From: Betaproteobacteria bacterium
GTDB lineage: Bacteria; Pseudomonadota; Gammaproteobacteria; Burkholderiales; Methylophilaceae
DNA: 34,238 nt
Assembly (NCBI GenBank): GCA_016867975.1
Contig: VGIC01000021.1
Span: 1-34,238, forward strand
Reading direction: 5' to 3'
Under the pieces are notes generated by a model. That model ran no database searches. It was given only the letters and a program-made list of their open reading frames with translations, and was not told where the DNA came from. Made by a program: the position numbers and the translations under genes. This document shows, one piece after another, positions 17,733-27,020 of this stretch (the first letter of the stretch is position 1; every line of letters starts with the position of its first letter).

Positions 17733-19895
17733 TCACGATTTACTTCTTACTTTTTTGGTCATTTTAGCATCCGCCAAAAGAGGCAGTGTGATGGTAATCA
17801 ACGCTCCGCCATGACCAGCTCCCATCTCAGGCAGATTCTCGATTCTAATCCCCCCTTTATGTTCCTCAATGATCTTTTTTACAATCGGTAGCCCCAAACC
17901 CGTCCCATGTAATTTGGTCGTGATGTACGGCTCAAATGCGTGCAACATAATCTCCGTAGGAAAGCCCGAACCATTGTCCTGTATTTTTAACAACAACTGC
18001 CCCTTCTCACTCACCGTTTCAATTAAAATCAATGGCTCCTCTCTTTGATCCAAGGCATCCTGCGCATTCTGGATTAAGTTGTGCAACACTTGACGCAACA
18101 TCGTACTGTCACCTTTGATCACACTCGCTTGCTTTGTCAGCCGAAGATCCAGCTTCACTTTTGATGTCTCATAAAGCGAAACCACCTCCAGAATCAACGC
18201 ATTGATATCTAGCTCAGTCAAATGGGGTGCCGATGAGCGTGCGTACTCGCTGAATTCATTCACCATTTTCTTCATCGCATCTACTTGGTTCACTATCGTT
18301 TCAATCGATCGGTGCAAAACCTCTGCATCGGCACTTTCGAGCTTATGACAGAGCTTATGTGCCATACGCTCTGCTGACAACTGAATCGGCGTTAGCGGAT
18401 TCTTAATCTCATGCGCCAAACGCCTCGCCACCTCACCCCATGCCGCATCACGTTGTGCCTGCACCATGGCGGTGGCATCATCAAACACAGCCACATACCC
18501 CCCATCAGGGAGGCGAGTCCCACGCAATGTAATGATTTGTTTTCCTTGTGTGGTCGCCAATTCTACTTGCGTTTGTAGATACGCTTTCTGCCCAACATCC
18601 TGCTGACTATGCAATGCCAATACTTCAAAAAAACTGGCCAATCGCGCCTGTTTTGCAATGATCTGCTCTGGGGTGAACCCGACATACCCCTCCAAAGAAA
18701 TTCCCAAAATATTAACCGTGGCCTCATTAAACGTACGCAATTCACCACGCCCATTCAGCGCCAACACGCCGGAGGAAAGGTGGGCCAAAATGGTTTCTAG
18801 ATAACCTCGCGCGGCCTCAACTCGCGCTCTATTCCTGTCGGCGGCCTTGGTTGCATCACCCAGTTGACGCGTCATACTGTTAAATGACTGTACCAGCACG
18901 CCCAATTCATCCTTACCATGAGAGGGCAACATAGTGCTGTAATCGCCACTGGCAATCGCCTTGGTTCCCTCTGCCAACACAGTCAACGGTTCCGATAATC
19001 GGCGGCTCAACACAAAGGCTACGGCAACCGCTGTGAGCATGGCCAGCAGCATCACCAAGGTCAAGGTCAGGGCGAACACCTCCCTGAGTGAGGTGCGACT
19101 ATAAGAGAGTTGCTGATAATCCTGATACACATCCTGCACTGCCTCTGCGGTAGTCGCCAGCGGCTTAGGTACTGGTTGCAACAGTTGCAAAATACGCATC
19201 TCTCCAGCCAGATCCTGCACACTGACTGGCACCAGCACTCGTAGGTACAAGCCCTTCCCCGCAATCGGCTCTATGCCTCCATAAACGCGCTGCCGTGCTT
19301 GCCTCAATTGTGTCACTGTCGGCAATTCAGGTAAAAAACTGCTTGCATCCCCACTGGAAACAGCCAGAATCCTCCCTTGCTGCGTCAACAGGGCAGCCTC
19401 CTGTATGCCACTTTTCTCTCTTAAATCATTCAGCATCGCAAAACGACTATTGGAAGGCTGGAATGCCAAACTTGCGGCCATGCCCTCACCCTTCTCTTTC
19501 ACATCCGCCAGCATGATCTCAAGTGCTGTCTGACCAAGATTCAATCCCCCCTCCAACGCAGACTCCACCTTGACGTTAAACCAAGATTCTATTGAACGGG
19601 TTAAAAAGTTGACCGAGACCAGATAAATGATCAAGCCTGGGATAAATGCCATCAGCGCAAATGATCCTAAAAGACGCAGAGTGAAACGACTACCCATCAC
19701 CTGCTGACGCAGATTCTTATATAAGCTTCTGAGTTGCACAGCAATCAGGACCACCAACAACCCCACCAGCGTAATATTTAAAACCGCCAGCAATGTGTAA
19801 TGTTCGCCCGATGCTGCTGTGTTGGCACTGGTGTTTGATAGCAGATATAGCAGCAAAGCCCCTAATGCAGCACTGGTGAACACGACATATTTCAT
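17733..19895 (-). CDS. ntrY: NtrY-like sensor histidine kinase
   Basis: 720 residues from the ATG at 19895, which overlaps the upstream gene stop as ATGA; an ATG at 19943 would add 16 residues within the DUF4390 gene. There are three N-terminal membrane segments (about 2-22, 33-55, 68-95), a periplasmic region, a fourth membrane segment (about 270-300), a HAMP domain, a PAS domain (about 365-475), a HisKA box with phospho-acceptor His495 in LAHEIKNPLTPIQLSAERM, and an HATPase domain with DNGSGFP and GTGLGLPIVKKI. This is the NtrY layout. It partners the NtrX-like regulator downstream, a system tied to nitrogen or redox control in other proteobacteria. Confidence 0.94.
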   Translation of the reverse strand: MKYVVFTSAALGALLLYLLSNTSANTAASGEHYTLLAVLNITLVGLLVVLIAVQLRSLYKNLRQQVMGSRFTLRLLGSFALMAFIPGLIIYLVSVNFLTRSIESWFNVKVESALEGGLNLGQTALEIMLADVKEKGEGMAASLAFQPSNSRFAMLNDLREKSGIQEAALLTQQGRILAVSSGDASSFLPELPTVTQLRQARQRVYGGIEPIAGKGLYLRVLVPVSVQDLAGEMRILQLLQPVPKPLATTAEAVQDVYQDYQQLSYSRTSLREVFALTLTLVMLLAMLTAVAVAFVLSRRLSEPLTVLAEGTKAIASGDYSTMLPSHGKDELGVLVQSFNSMTRQLGDATKAADRNRARVEAARGYLETILAHLSSGVLALNGRGELRTFNEATVNILGISLEGYVGFTPEQIIAKQARLASFFEVLALHSQQDVGQKAYLQTQVELATTQGKQIITLRGTRLPDGGYVAVFDDATAMVQAQRDAAWGEVARRLAHEIKNPLTPIQLSAERMAHKLCHKLESADAEVLHRSIETIVNQVDAMKKMVNEFSEYARSSAPHLTELDINALILEVVSLYETSKVKLDLRLTKQASVIKGDSTMLRQVLHNLIQNAQDALDQREEPLILIETVSEKGQLLLKIQDNGSGFPTEIMLHAFEPYITTKLHGTGLGLPIVKKIIEEHKGGIRIENLPEMGAGHGGALITITLPLLADAKMTKKVRSKS

Positions 19896-20485
19896 TTGAA
19901 CAACACCGGAACCCAGGCAAAGCGCGGCGATACCATTTGCCAATCATCCGACGTAAGCCCCTCCATCTGTAAGGCTTTTGGCAGTTTTTTATGGTCAAGG
20001 CGCATCAATAGGTGAGCACGGTACTTCTCGCCCTTCTCCACGTCTGACTTTTCAAACACTTTAACATCTTGAATGATGGACAAGTCCTCCATCGCCTCAT
20101 CCAAACTCGCATAAACTCTCTGTTGATCATTTCTCACCACAAGATATTGTCGGGTTAATGCGTGATAGCTCAGGGCGACTTGCTGCGTAGCGGTGGCAAT
20201 TTCATCATCAAACCAATATTTTTGAGGTGACACCAACTGGAATTCGATGAGAAAGTGAAACGTAAACCCTTTCTGAATGGCTTTTTCCATCTCTGTACTG
20301 AAATTGATTTCCACATCGGCATTGAGCAAAAAATCATCTTCATAAGCACTCAAATTAGCACTCCTGATGCTCAAGCTGTTACCTGCCATCGCAATGCTGG
20401 AGTAGCACAGCAACCCAGCGATACACAGTCCAAGCTTAATCGTGAGCGGAGCCCATAGCAAAACGCCCTCTAATGCTCGGCGCAT
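19892..20485 (-). CDS. DUF4390 domain protein, exported
   Basis: 197 residues from the ATG at 20485. A signal peptide or N-terminal anchor (about 10-32, APLTIKLGLCIAGLLCYSSI, ending AMAG) precedes a domain of about 160 residues with repeated beta strands, YHALTRQYLV, and a C-terminal LDHKKLPKALQ and W-S-P-R-F motif, as expected of DUF4390. An ATG at 20620 is in frame, but it lies inside rsmB and would add 45 residues without sense. Function unknown. It is fixed between rsmB and ntrY in betaproteobacteria and overlaps ntrY by 4 bp, so a link to envelope sensing by NtrY is possible but unproven. Confidence 0.82.
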   Translation of the reverse strand: MRRALEGVLLWAPLTIKLGLCIAGLLCYSSIAMAGNSLSIRSANLSAYEDDFLLNADVEINFSTEMEKAIQKGFTFHFLIEFQLVSPQKYWFDDEIATATQQVALSYHALTRQYLVVRNDQQRVYASLDEAMEDLSIIQDVKVFEKSDVEKGEKYRAHLLMRLDHKKLPKALQMEGLTSDDWQMVSPRFAWVPVLFK

Positions 20486-20582
20486 GTCGCCCCAACACCG
20501 AAGTAGCCAATGCTGTAGAGCGAAGAACGCCCCCCACAGCGAAGGCGCAGTGGATGCGCACTGACAACCTGTCTGTATTTCT

Positions 20583-21878
20583 TTAATGTTTCTGTAGCAA
20601 AGCATAGAAAAAACCATCATGTAGGTCGGTTGGAATCAATTGGTCATTCATATGCGTGATATTCATCTGACCACCTAGGCCTAAAGGCAACAACGTTGCA
20701 TCGGCGTGTCGCTGCAAGAAAGCATCCACCTGCCGTTGATTTTCCTCCTGAAAAACGGAACAGGTAACGTAGAGCAATTTACCACCCTTTGCCAGCATCT
20801 TCCATAAATTCGAAAGGATTCTCGCTTGCTGACCAGCAAAAGCCTCCACATCAGCCTTGCGACGTAACCACTTAATATCAACATGCCGTCTAACGATCCC
20901 TGACGCGGTGCAGGGCACGTCAGCCAAGATCCGATCAAACAACTGACCATCATGCCAATCTGAAGCACCTGCATCTCCCACCTTCAATGTTGCGGTCAAT
21001 TGTAGCCTATCCAAATTGCTTTTCACACGTTGCAGGCGTTGCTCATCACTATCTAAAGCAGTCATGTCCAACTGCGCCAATTCTAGGACATGCCCGGTCT
21101 TACCCCCAGGCGCGCAGCATGCGTCCAGCACGCGCATCCCAGGCTGCACATCAAGTAACGGAGCTGCCAGCTGAGCGCCATAATCCTGAACAGAAACAAT
21201 TCCTTCATTAAAACCAGGCAGCTTCTGCACAGGCATCGGCCTAACCAGTGTGATGGCTTGCACACCAGTCTGATGCGCTTCAATCTGATGCGCTACTAAT
21301 GATTGCAGATAAGCCTGTAGGCTCATCTTGTTTGTATTCACGCGCAAAGTCATTGGGGGATGCTGGTTACCCGCACTCAACATCGCCTGCCAATCTTTTG
21401 GATACTGCCGCTTGAGTGTATCGATCCACCATTGCGGATAGGAATAAACCGCCACTTCGGTTGATTGTACTTGGGTGACCAACTGCTCCTGCTTGCGCAA
21501 CAAGTTCCGCAACACCGCATTCACCAAGCCCTTAGCCCACGCCTTGGGACTGGGCTTCTTCAACTGGCTCACTGCATACACTGCCTGATTCACCACCGTA
21601 AAATCGTCCGCTTCATCATGTAGCAACTGATAAATAGCCACGATCAGCAAAGCGCGTATCCGCTCATCGGTGAGCGGTTTATCTAATAAACAACGCAGAT
21701 AGGCCTCTATCTCACCATAATGGCGTAAAGCGCCATAACTCAAATCTGTAGCACCCCCGCGCTGCTGAGGAGTGGCCTGCGGAAAGCGAGCCTGCACCTC
21801 TGGCAATGAAACAGTTAGATTGCGCCCAGACAGTACTTGGCTGACCGTGTATGCAGCGATGAGTTGAGAAATATACAA
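20583..21878 (-). CDS. rsmB: 16S rRNA (cytosine-967-C5)-methyltransferase
   Basis: 431 residues. An N-terminal NusB-like RNA-binding domain (about 1-140) is followed by a Rossmann methyltransferase domain with VLDACCAPGGKTGHVLELAQ, DVPCTASGIVRRHVD (Cys near 323) and the catalytic Cys373 in YVTCSVFQEEN. It methylates C967 of 16S rRNA. The start appears to be a TTG at 21878: an in-frame TAA lies two codons upstream and no ATG or GTG occurs near. No clear Shine-Dalgarno is seen. It follows fmt after 85 bp in the usual def-fmt-rsmB order. Confidence 0.94.
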   Translation of the reverse strand: MYISQLIAAYTVSQVLSGRNLTVSLPEVQARFPQATPQQRGGATDLSYGALRHYGEIEAYLRCLLDKPLTDERIRALLIVAIYQLLHDEADDFTVVNQAVYAVSQLKKPSPKAWAKGLVNAVLRNLLRKQEQLVTQVQSTEVAVYSYPQWWIDTLKRQYPKDWQAMLSAGNQHPPMTLRVNTNKMSLQAYLQSLVAHQIEAHQTGVQAITLVRPMPVQKLPGFNEGIVSVQDYGAQLAAPLLDVQPGMRVLDACCAPGGKTGHVLELAQLDMTALDSDEQRLQRVKSNLDRLQLTATLKVGDAGASDWHDGQLFDRILADVPCTASGIVRRHVDIKWLRRKADVEAFAGQQARILSNLWKMLAKGGKLLYVTCSVFQEENQRQVDAFLQRHADATLLPLGLGGQMNITHMNDQLIPTDLHDGFFYALLQKH

Positions 21879-21963
21879 GGTTTAAATGAAGCGCGTAATG
21901 ATTTAAAAGTCCATTCTAGTTGGTTTAAGGCATCTCTCCAAACAACACAGCATCGATTTCTGG

Positions 21964-22929
21964 CTAAGTTACAGCCTTACCTAGTTCCGATAACGTGGTG
22001 AAAACATCACCCGCCTTAAGATTGTGACCCTGCACAAAAGCATGGGCAGCAAGGCGCTTTCCTCCAGGAGCTTGCAGTTCAGTTATCCGCAACACACCCT
22101 CACCACAAGCGACCAACACGCCATCGTGTGTATCAATGACCTCACCAATCTTCACACCCCCATCACCAAAAGCAGGCTCTGATGTCGCCATCCAAATACG
22201 ACACACTTGCCCTCCCCAGTGACTTTGTGCCACAGGAAATGGATTAAAAGCACGCACCTGCTGAGCAATAATCTCCGCTGTATTACTCCAATCGATCTCT
22301 GCCTCGGCCTTGCCTAACTTATGTGCATAAGTCACCAAAGCCTCATCTTGTGGCGTACTGGCTAGGTGACCATTTGATTCCAACTCACGCATTGCCTGCA
22401 CCATCAAGTCCGCCCCCATGTTAGCCAACACATCATGCAAACTTTGAGTGGTGTCCGTTGAGGTAATGGGCACCTCCCCTTTACTGACCATCGCCCCCGC
22501 GTCCAGCGCAGGCACCACTTCCATAATCGTGACGCCCGTGACAGCATCTCCCGACAGTATAGAACGATGAATAGGGGCAGCACCTCGCCAGCGCGGCAAC
22601 AAAGAGGCGTGAATGTTGTAGCAACCATACTTTGGCATCGTCAATACCGCAGTCGGAATAATCAAACCATAAGCCGCCACGATCATGACGTCGGCGTTCA
22701 TTTCATTGATGCACGCCTGCACCTCGGCTGGCTTCAGACTCTCTGGCTGAAATACAAGCAAACCATGCTCCTCAGCCAATACTTTGATAGGACTTGCCTT
22801 CAACTTCATACCACGTCCTGCCGGACGATCCGGCTGAGTCAGCACCATCACTACTTGATGCCCCGCTCTGATTAATGCGGCCAGTGCCGGAACGGCAAAT
22901 TCCGGAGTTCCTGCAAATATGATTCTCAA
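21964..22929 (-). CDS. fmt: Methionyl-tRNA formyltransferase
   Basis: 321 residues. The N-terminus MRIIFAGTPEFAVPALAALI and the catalytic CYNIHASLLPRWRGAAP block (Asn/His of the formyl-transfer site near 106-122) are the family hallmarks. A second domain follows from about residue 205. It formylates initiator Met-tRNA. Its partner def is upstream on the same strand but is separated by a 235-bp spacer holding repeat copy 5, unlike the close def-fmt spacing common elsewhere. Confidence 0.96.
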   Translation of the reverse strand: MRIIFAGTPEFAVPALAALIRAGHQVVMVLTQPDRPAGRGMKLKASPIKVLAEEHGLLVFQPESLKPAEVQACINEMNADVMIVAAYGLIIPTAVLTMPKYGCYNIHASLLPRWRGAAPIHRSILSGDAVTGVTIMEVVPALDAGAMVSKGEVPITSTDTTQSLHDVLANMGADLMVQAMRELESNGHLASTPQDEALVTYAHKLGKAEAEIDWSNTAEIIAQQVRAFNPFPVAQSHWGGQVCRIWMATSEPAFGDGGVKIGEVIDTHDGVLVACGEGVLRITELQAPGGKRLAAHAFVQGHNLKAGDVFTTLSELGKAVT

Positions 22930-22975
22930 CGACAGTCCTTAACCTATTGAATATTAATGATGCACAACCCACTAG

Positions 22976-23160
22976 AGGGCAGTTCTATAAATACATATTT
23001 TGCGAGCATCCGCTTCGCTGATTGCCTACTTAAAACACTTGAGCGCATTACTGTGCTGTGCCTTTGGCGTGTGAATAATGCGCTTTGGCGCATAGATTCC
23101 ACAGACATGCCCTGTACGGGTAATACTACATCTCAAGCTCTGCATTTATAGAGGTATCCT
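22976..23160 (+). repeat. MITE-like intergenic repeat, copy 5 (185 bp, both ends; best reference copy)
   Basis: The left end AGGGCAGTTCTATAAATACA and the reverse-complemented right end AGGATACCTCTATAAATGCA share TCTATAAATrCA, so the termini can pair over about 12 bases plus flanking matches. Inside are GCGAGCATCCGCTTCGCTGA, ACTTGAGCGCATTACTGTGC and the hairpin ATGCGC-TTTG-GCGCAT. It lies between def and fmt, ending 4 bp from the def stop codon. It matches copy 1 along the central part and copy 2 along both ends. Confidence 0.8.
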
Positions 23161-23164
23161 AAAC

Positions 23165-23665
23165 TTATCGCGTGCGCTTTTGCTTAAGAAGCTTATGCTT
23201 GATACGGTTACGTTTAAGCAGAGATAAGTACTCCACAAAAACCTTACCCTGTAAATGATCAATTTCGTGCTGGATGCATACACTCAACAACCCATGCGCT
23301 TCCAATGTAAAGGACTGACCATCCCGATTCCAAGCCTCGACGGTCACCCTTTCCGCTCTAGTGACAGTTTCATAGACTCCAGGTACAGAAAGACATCCCT
23401 CTTCATAATCTTGCACACCGTCTCTTGCAATGATCTTGGGGTTGATAAACACCTGCAGTTGATCCTTGGTTTCACTCAAATCAATAATCAGCAATTGGAT
23501 ATGCTGATCCACTTGCGTTGCGGCCAACCCGATACCCGGGGCTACGTACATGGTCTCCGCCATATCATCGATCAAACGCTGCAATGCCCCACTCACCTCT
23601 TTTATAGGTTTAGCCACCGTGTGTAGCCTTGGGTCTGGGTAACTAAGAATATCAAGAATTGCCAT
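23165..23665 (-). CDS. def: Peptide deformylase
   Basis: 166 residues. All three family motifs are intact: GIGLAATQ (44-51), EEGCLSVPG with metal ligand Cys91, and QHEIDHLQG with ligands His133 and His137 and catalytic Glu134. It removes the formyl group from nascent proteins. AAAGAG lies upstream of the ATG at 23665. It is divergent from the LysM gene and upstream of fmt. Confidence 0.96.
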   Translation of the reverse strand: MAILDILSYPDPRLHTVAKPIKEVSGALQRLIDDMAETMYVAPGIGLAATQVDQHIQLLIIDLSETKDQLQVFINPKIIARDGVQDYEEGCLSVPGVYETVTRAERVTVEAWNRDGQSFTLEAHGLLSVCIQHEIDHLQGKVFVEYLSLLKRNRIKHKLLKQKRTR

Positions 23666-23848
23666 AAAAACTCTTTAATTAATCGACTACTTGCTCAAAA
23701 ATATCCACCAAATAAATCGAAAGCCTTTCCATAAAAGCTTGATTCTTGAATGAATTACATGCTAAATTTTGCGTGGTCTCGTGGCACATGTGCCTCATTT
23801 ACATGCCAACCGCCTATCTTGTGCTCGTTAGACCGAGGTCATCCAACT

Positions 23849-24406
23849 ATGTTTCGCTATATTATAACGCTGCTCATGTTTTGTTGCTTAAGCTTGCAGG
23901 TTCAAGCCCAAGTCGTTGAGCTCAACAAAAACCATCCCAACCGTCACATTGTTGTCAAAAATGACACCTTGTGGGGAATCTCAGGAGATCTCTTAAATAA
24001 TCCATGGTTGTGGCTACAGGTGTGGGAACTGAATCGCGATCAAATTAAAAATCCACATTTTATCTACCCTAGTGCCATTAACCACGCGGGCAAGGTAATC
24101 CAAGACCCCGATCCCCCTAAACTAACCGAGGAGCAAATACGAGCCAAAGCCAACGAAAAACCGGAAATCAAAGCGCTAAACTTCAATATTCCTCGGGATG
24201 AAGAAAGTAAGGTCGTCGTCAACTTTGAAAGAACTATGGCACCTTCAGATGCAGCCCCTGAGGCTGACATACTCAATCTCCCTAATGAGCGCCCGAGACT
24301 GCCCATGGCGTTCCGTGTTTTTGACCATGTGCAATATGCCTTGAGCATACAGGCATATGAGCCCGTAAACGTACTGGAGTCGAACAGACTCCCTAAGTCA
24401 ATTTAG
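23849..24406 (+). CDS. LysM-domain exported protein, shorter than its usual relatives
   Basis: 185 residues from the ATG at 23849; an in-frame ATG at 23750 would put 33 unlikely residues before the signal peptide. The signal peptide is MFRYIITLLMFCCLSLQVQA. The LysM domain spans about 30-75, with VKNDTLWGISGDLLNNPWLW and NRDQIKNPHFIYP. The rest is Pro/Glu-rich with a hydrophobic C-terminal strand (FDHVQYALSIQAYEPV). Relatives just upstream of dprA in betaproteobacteria are, as I recall, usually around 330-400 residues. Here the expected IYPGD continuation is replaced by IYPSAINHAG and the middle seems missing. It binds peptidoglycan if the LysM is active. The stop TAG is followed at once by the dprA ATG. 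Confidence 0.8.
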   Translation: MFRYIITLLMFCCLSLQVQAQVVELNKNHPNRHIVVKNDTLWGISGDLLNNPWLWLQVWELNRDQIKNPHFIYPSAINHAGKVIQDPDPPKLTEEQIRAKANEKPEIKALNFNIPRDEESKVVVNFERTMAPSDAAPEADILNLPNERPRLPMAFRVFDHVQYALSIQAYEPVNVLESNRLPKSI

Positions 24407-25561
24407 ATGTCCACCCACAACACCCAAGAAGATTCTCTGCATTTGAAACAAGGCGCAGCGATTGTTGAAAAGTCACTGTGGGTTGCTTTAGGCAATATCA
24501 GCGGCATTGGCTCACAAACTTTCTGCCTGTTACTCAAGACCTTCAGTGGGCCAGATCAAATTTACTCCGCTAGTTTACGTCAATTAAAGGAAGTTGTTTC
24601 TGACTCTATTGCAAAGGCTATCACGCAGGGACCAGAGCAGGCACTCACAGAAACGTTTCAGCAATGGCTTACCCAACCTGACAATCATCTTGTCACACTT
24701 GCGGATTCAGAGTATCCAAAATCATTACTGGAAATTGCCGACCCACCTCCTTTTCTGTATGCAAAAGGCAACCTCAGGCTACTGAATCAACCCAGCATCG
24801 CTATCGTAGGCAGTCGCAATGCTTCTGTGCAAGGGGAAAGGAATGCAGAATTCTTTGCACACGATTTATGCCAATATGGCTTGTGCATTGTCAGCGGTCT
24901 AGCGTTGGGGATTGACGGAGCGGCTCACCGCGGTGCACTTAGCGCAAAGGGTGCCACCATTGCCGTTGTCGGTACAGGCCTGGATATCGTCTATCCGGCA
25001 AAACACCGCGATTTAGCCCATCAGATTGCTGAACACGGGCTGATCATCTCAGAATTTTCACTGGGCACCCCCTCCAAACCGCAAAACTTTCCCAAGCGCA
25101 ACCGGATCATCAGCGGCTTGAGCCTAGGATGTCTCGTAGTGGAAGCCAACCTGCAAAGCGGCTCACAAATTACCGCGCGCTTGGCCGCTGAGCAAGGGCG
25201 GGAAATTTTTGCCATTCCCGGCTCCATCCATTCGCCCATGTCAAAAGGCTGCCACCAACTCATCAAGCAAGGCGCAAAATTGGTCGATTGCACGCAAGAT
25301 ATTGTCGAAGAACTCAAGATTGAAGCCGTATTAGATAGCACATCACTAACTTCAGATGCTAAAACAAAGACCTCAAATCACTCAGATGACAGACCAGGTA
25401 GCAAACTACTTGACGCCATGGGCTTTGAGGCGATGTCCCTGGAGCATCTGGTGAGCATCAGTGGCTTGACGGTAAGCGAAGTTTCATCCATGCTAATGAT
25501 ACTTGAGCTCGAAGGAAAAGTAGCCAGCCTAATAGGAGGACAGTACCAAAAAATCGTGTAG
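24407..25561 (+). CDS. dprA: DNA-processing protein DprA
   Basis: 384 residues. An N-terminal SAM-like helical region is followed by the Rossmann-like DNA-binding core: IAIVGSRNAS near 128-137, IVSGLALGIDGAAHRGAL, GTGLDIVYPAKH, FPKRNRIISGLS and QSGSQITARLAAEQGR. A C-terminal winged-helix segment (about 320-384) closes it. DprA loads RecA on incoming single-stranded DNA during transformation. It starts at the base after the LysM stop codon and is followed by smg. Confidence 0.95.
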   Translation: MSTHNTQEDSLHLKQGAAIVEKSLWVALGNISGIGSQTFCLLLKTFSGPDQIYSASLRQLKEVVSDSIAKAITQGPEQALTETFQQWLTQPDNHLVTLADSEYPKSLLEIADPPPFLYAKGNLRLLNQPSIAIVGSRNASVQGERNAEFFAHDLCQYGLCIVSGLALGIDGAAHRGALSAKGATIAVVGTGLDIVYPAKHRDLAHQIAEHGLIISEFSLGTPSKPQNFPKRNRIISGLSLGCLVVEANLQSGSQITARLAAEQGREIFAIPGSIHSPMSKGCHQLIKQGAKLVDCTQDIVEELKIEAVLDSTSLTSDAKTKTSNHSDDRPGSKLLDAMGFEAMSLEHLVSISGLTVSEVSSMLMILELEGKVASLIGGQYQKIV

Positions 25562-25609
25562 TTCAAAATCCAGCCGTTTGCATAAACCATCTAAATAAGG
25601 ATAACAACT

Positions 25610-26083
25610 ATGTTTGAAGTATTGGTTTACATGTTTGAAAACTACATTGACACGCAATTCAGACCTGACGACAACACATTATCCAAAGAGTTGTTTGCCG
25701 CAGGTTTTGATCAAGACGACATTAACGGCGCATTCGACTGGTTTAATCAACTCGAGTCGATGACCGACAAGCCTGAATCATTTCAAATGGCAGATTCTGC
25801 CAATACCCGTATTTTCACAGACATAGAGCTTAAAAAGATATCCAGCGAGAGTATCGCTTTCATTCTTTTCTTGGTGCAGGCAAATATTCTGAACACATCG
25901 CAGCGCGAACTGGTGTTAGAACTTGCGATGAATGTCCCTCAGGCAGAAATTCGTATTGAAGAAATGCGCTGGATAGTACTCATGACCACATGGGGCGCAA
26001 GTAAATCTGGCCCCGACAAAACCAAAGAATATCTTTTTATTGAAGATATTCTGCTGAATAAACAAAAACCGACGCAACACTAA
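25610..26083 (+). CDS. smg: Smg family protein (DUF494)
   Basis: 157 residues, all-helical, starting MFEVLVYMFENYID, which is the family signature, with the C-terminal MRWIVLMTTW. Function unknown; the gene sits next to dprA in most beta- and gammaproteobacteria. AAGGATA precedes the ATG. The stop codon lies in the loop of an 8-bp dyad and a strong terminator follows within 25 bp. Confidence 0.92.
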   Translation: MFEVLVYMFENYIDTQFRPDDNTLSKELFAAGFDQDDINGAFDWFNQLESMTDKPESFQMADSANTRIFTDIELKKISSESIAFILFLVQANILNTSQRELVLELAMNVPQAEIRIEEMRWIVLMTTWGASKSGPDKTKEYLFIEDILLNKQKPTQH

Positions 26084-26098
26084 AGGTCTAGTCGGTTT
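26066..26098. repeat. Inverted repeat around the smg stop codon
   Basis: AAACCGAC (26066-26073) and GTCGGTTT (26091-26098) are exact complements separated by 17 bases that include the smg stop codon. It can form a hairpin ending in UUU, so it may be a weak terminator in front of the stronger one. Confidence 0.45.
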
Positions 26099-26107
26099 CT
26101 CAAGCAT

Positions 26108-26135
26108 ACGCGTGCACATACTGCACGCGTTTTAT
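26108..26135 (+). terminator. Rho-independent terminator of the LysM-dprA-smg operon
   Basis: Perfect 9-bp stem ACGCGTGCA / TGCACGCGT with a 5-base loop CATAC, followed by TTTATT. The U-tract overlaps the stop codon of the convergent metF gene, so the hairpin may also end metF transcription in the other direction. Confidence 0.8.
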
Positions 26136-26965
26136 TCGCTGATATTATTGATAATACGGCTGATCGTACCCGCCTGATTCAGGGTATAGAAATGCAAACT
26201 TGGCACCCCCCATGCAAGCAGAGTTTCACATAGCTCACTAACCACATCTACACCAAATGCACGTAACGATGCCATATCATCGCCATACTCTTCTAGCCGC
26301 ATCTTCAGCCAGCGAGGGATATCCGCTCCACACACGCTAGAAAAACGGGCCAGCTGGGTGATGTTGTAGATCGGCATAATGCCTGGGACAATAGGCATCG
26401 CGATGCCCAACGCATCGCACTGCTCTACAAACCTAAAATAGGCATCTGCATTATAAAAGTACTGCGTAATCGCGGCATTAGCGCCCACTTCCATCTTACG
26501 CTTCAGATTCTGCAAATCTGCGGCTGGCGTCCTCGCCTCTGGATGAAACTCGGGATAGGCAGCCACTTCAATATTGAAATGATTACCGGTCTCCTGACGA
26601 ATGAACCGCACAAGCTCAGACGCATATCGAAAATCTCCCGCGCTTACCTCTCCGGATGGAACATCACCGCGTAATGCAACCAAACGGTTGATCCCGTGCG
26701 ATTGGTATGCTTGCAGCAGATCTCGAATCTCCTGCTTACTGGAAGAGATGCATGAAATATGGGGAGCTGCAGAGAATCCTTCCTGCTGAATCTCGAGAAC
26801 TGTATCCATGGTGCGATCGCGTGTTGACCCACCTGCCCCAAATGTCACCGAGAAGAATTCTGGATTGAATGCAGCCAACTGTGCACGCGCATCTCGTAGT
26901 TTTTGCATCCCCTCTTCCGTTTTGGGAGGAAAAAACTCAAAACTAACTGTAAATTTTTTTGCCAT
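26132..26965 (-). CDS. metF: 5,10-methylenetetrahydrofolate reductase
   Basis: 277 residues from the ATG at 26965; a GTG three codons upstream (26974) is possible but has no better Shine-Dalgarno. Family marks are VSFEFFPPKTEEG (residues 6-18), VTFGAGGSTRDRT, SCISSSK, LVALRGDVPSG (FAD/folate site), VAAYPEFHPEA and ITQYFYNADAYFRFVEQCD. It produces methyl-THF for methionine synthase using FAD. It is the last gene of the ahcY-holin-like-metF group on the minus strand. Confidence 0.96.
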   Translation of the reverse strand: MAKKFTVSFEFFPPKTEEGMQKLRDARAQLAAFNPEFFSVTFGAGGSTRDRTMDTVLEIQQEGFSAAPHISCISSSKQEIRDLLQAYQSHGINRLVALRGDVPSGEVSAGDFRYASELVRFIRQETGNHFNIEVAAYPEFHPEARTPAADLQNLKRKMEVGANAAITQYFYNADAYFRFVEQCDALGIAMPIVPGIMPIYNITQLARFSSVCGADIPRWLKMRLEEYGDDMASLRAFGVDVVSELCETLLAWGVPSLHFYTLNQAGTISRIINNISE

Positions 26966-27020
26966 TGCTTTCACTTATTTAAGTATTCGTAAGCTCTCGC
27001 TTAAATTCATCTAACTTTTA

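Noticed and set aside
21895-21945. Further trace of the intergenic repeat in the rsmB-fmt spacer (AAGGCATCTCTCCAAAC)
   Set aside because: Only about ten matching bases without the conserved TATmAATACA or GCGAGC that follow; too weak.
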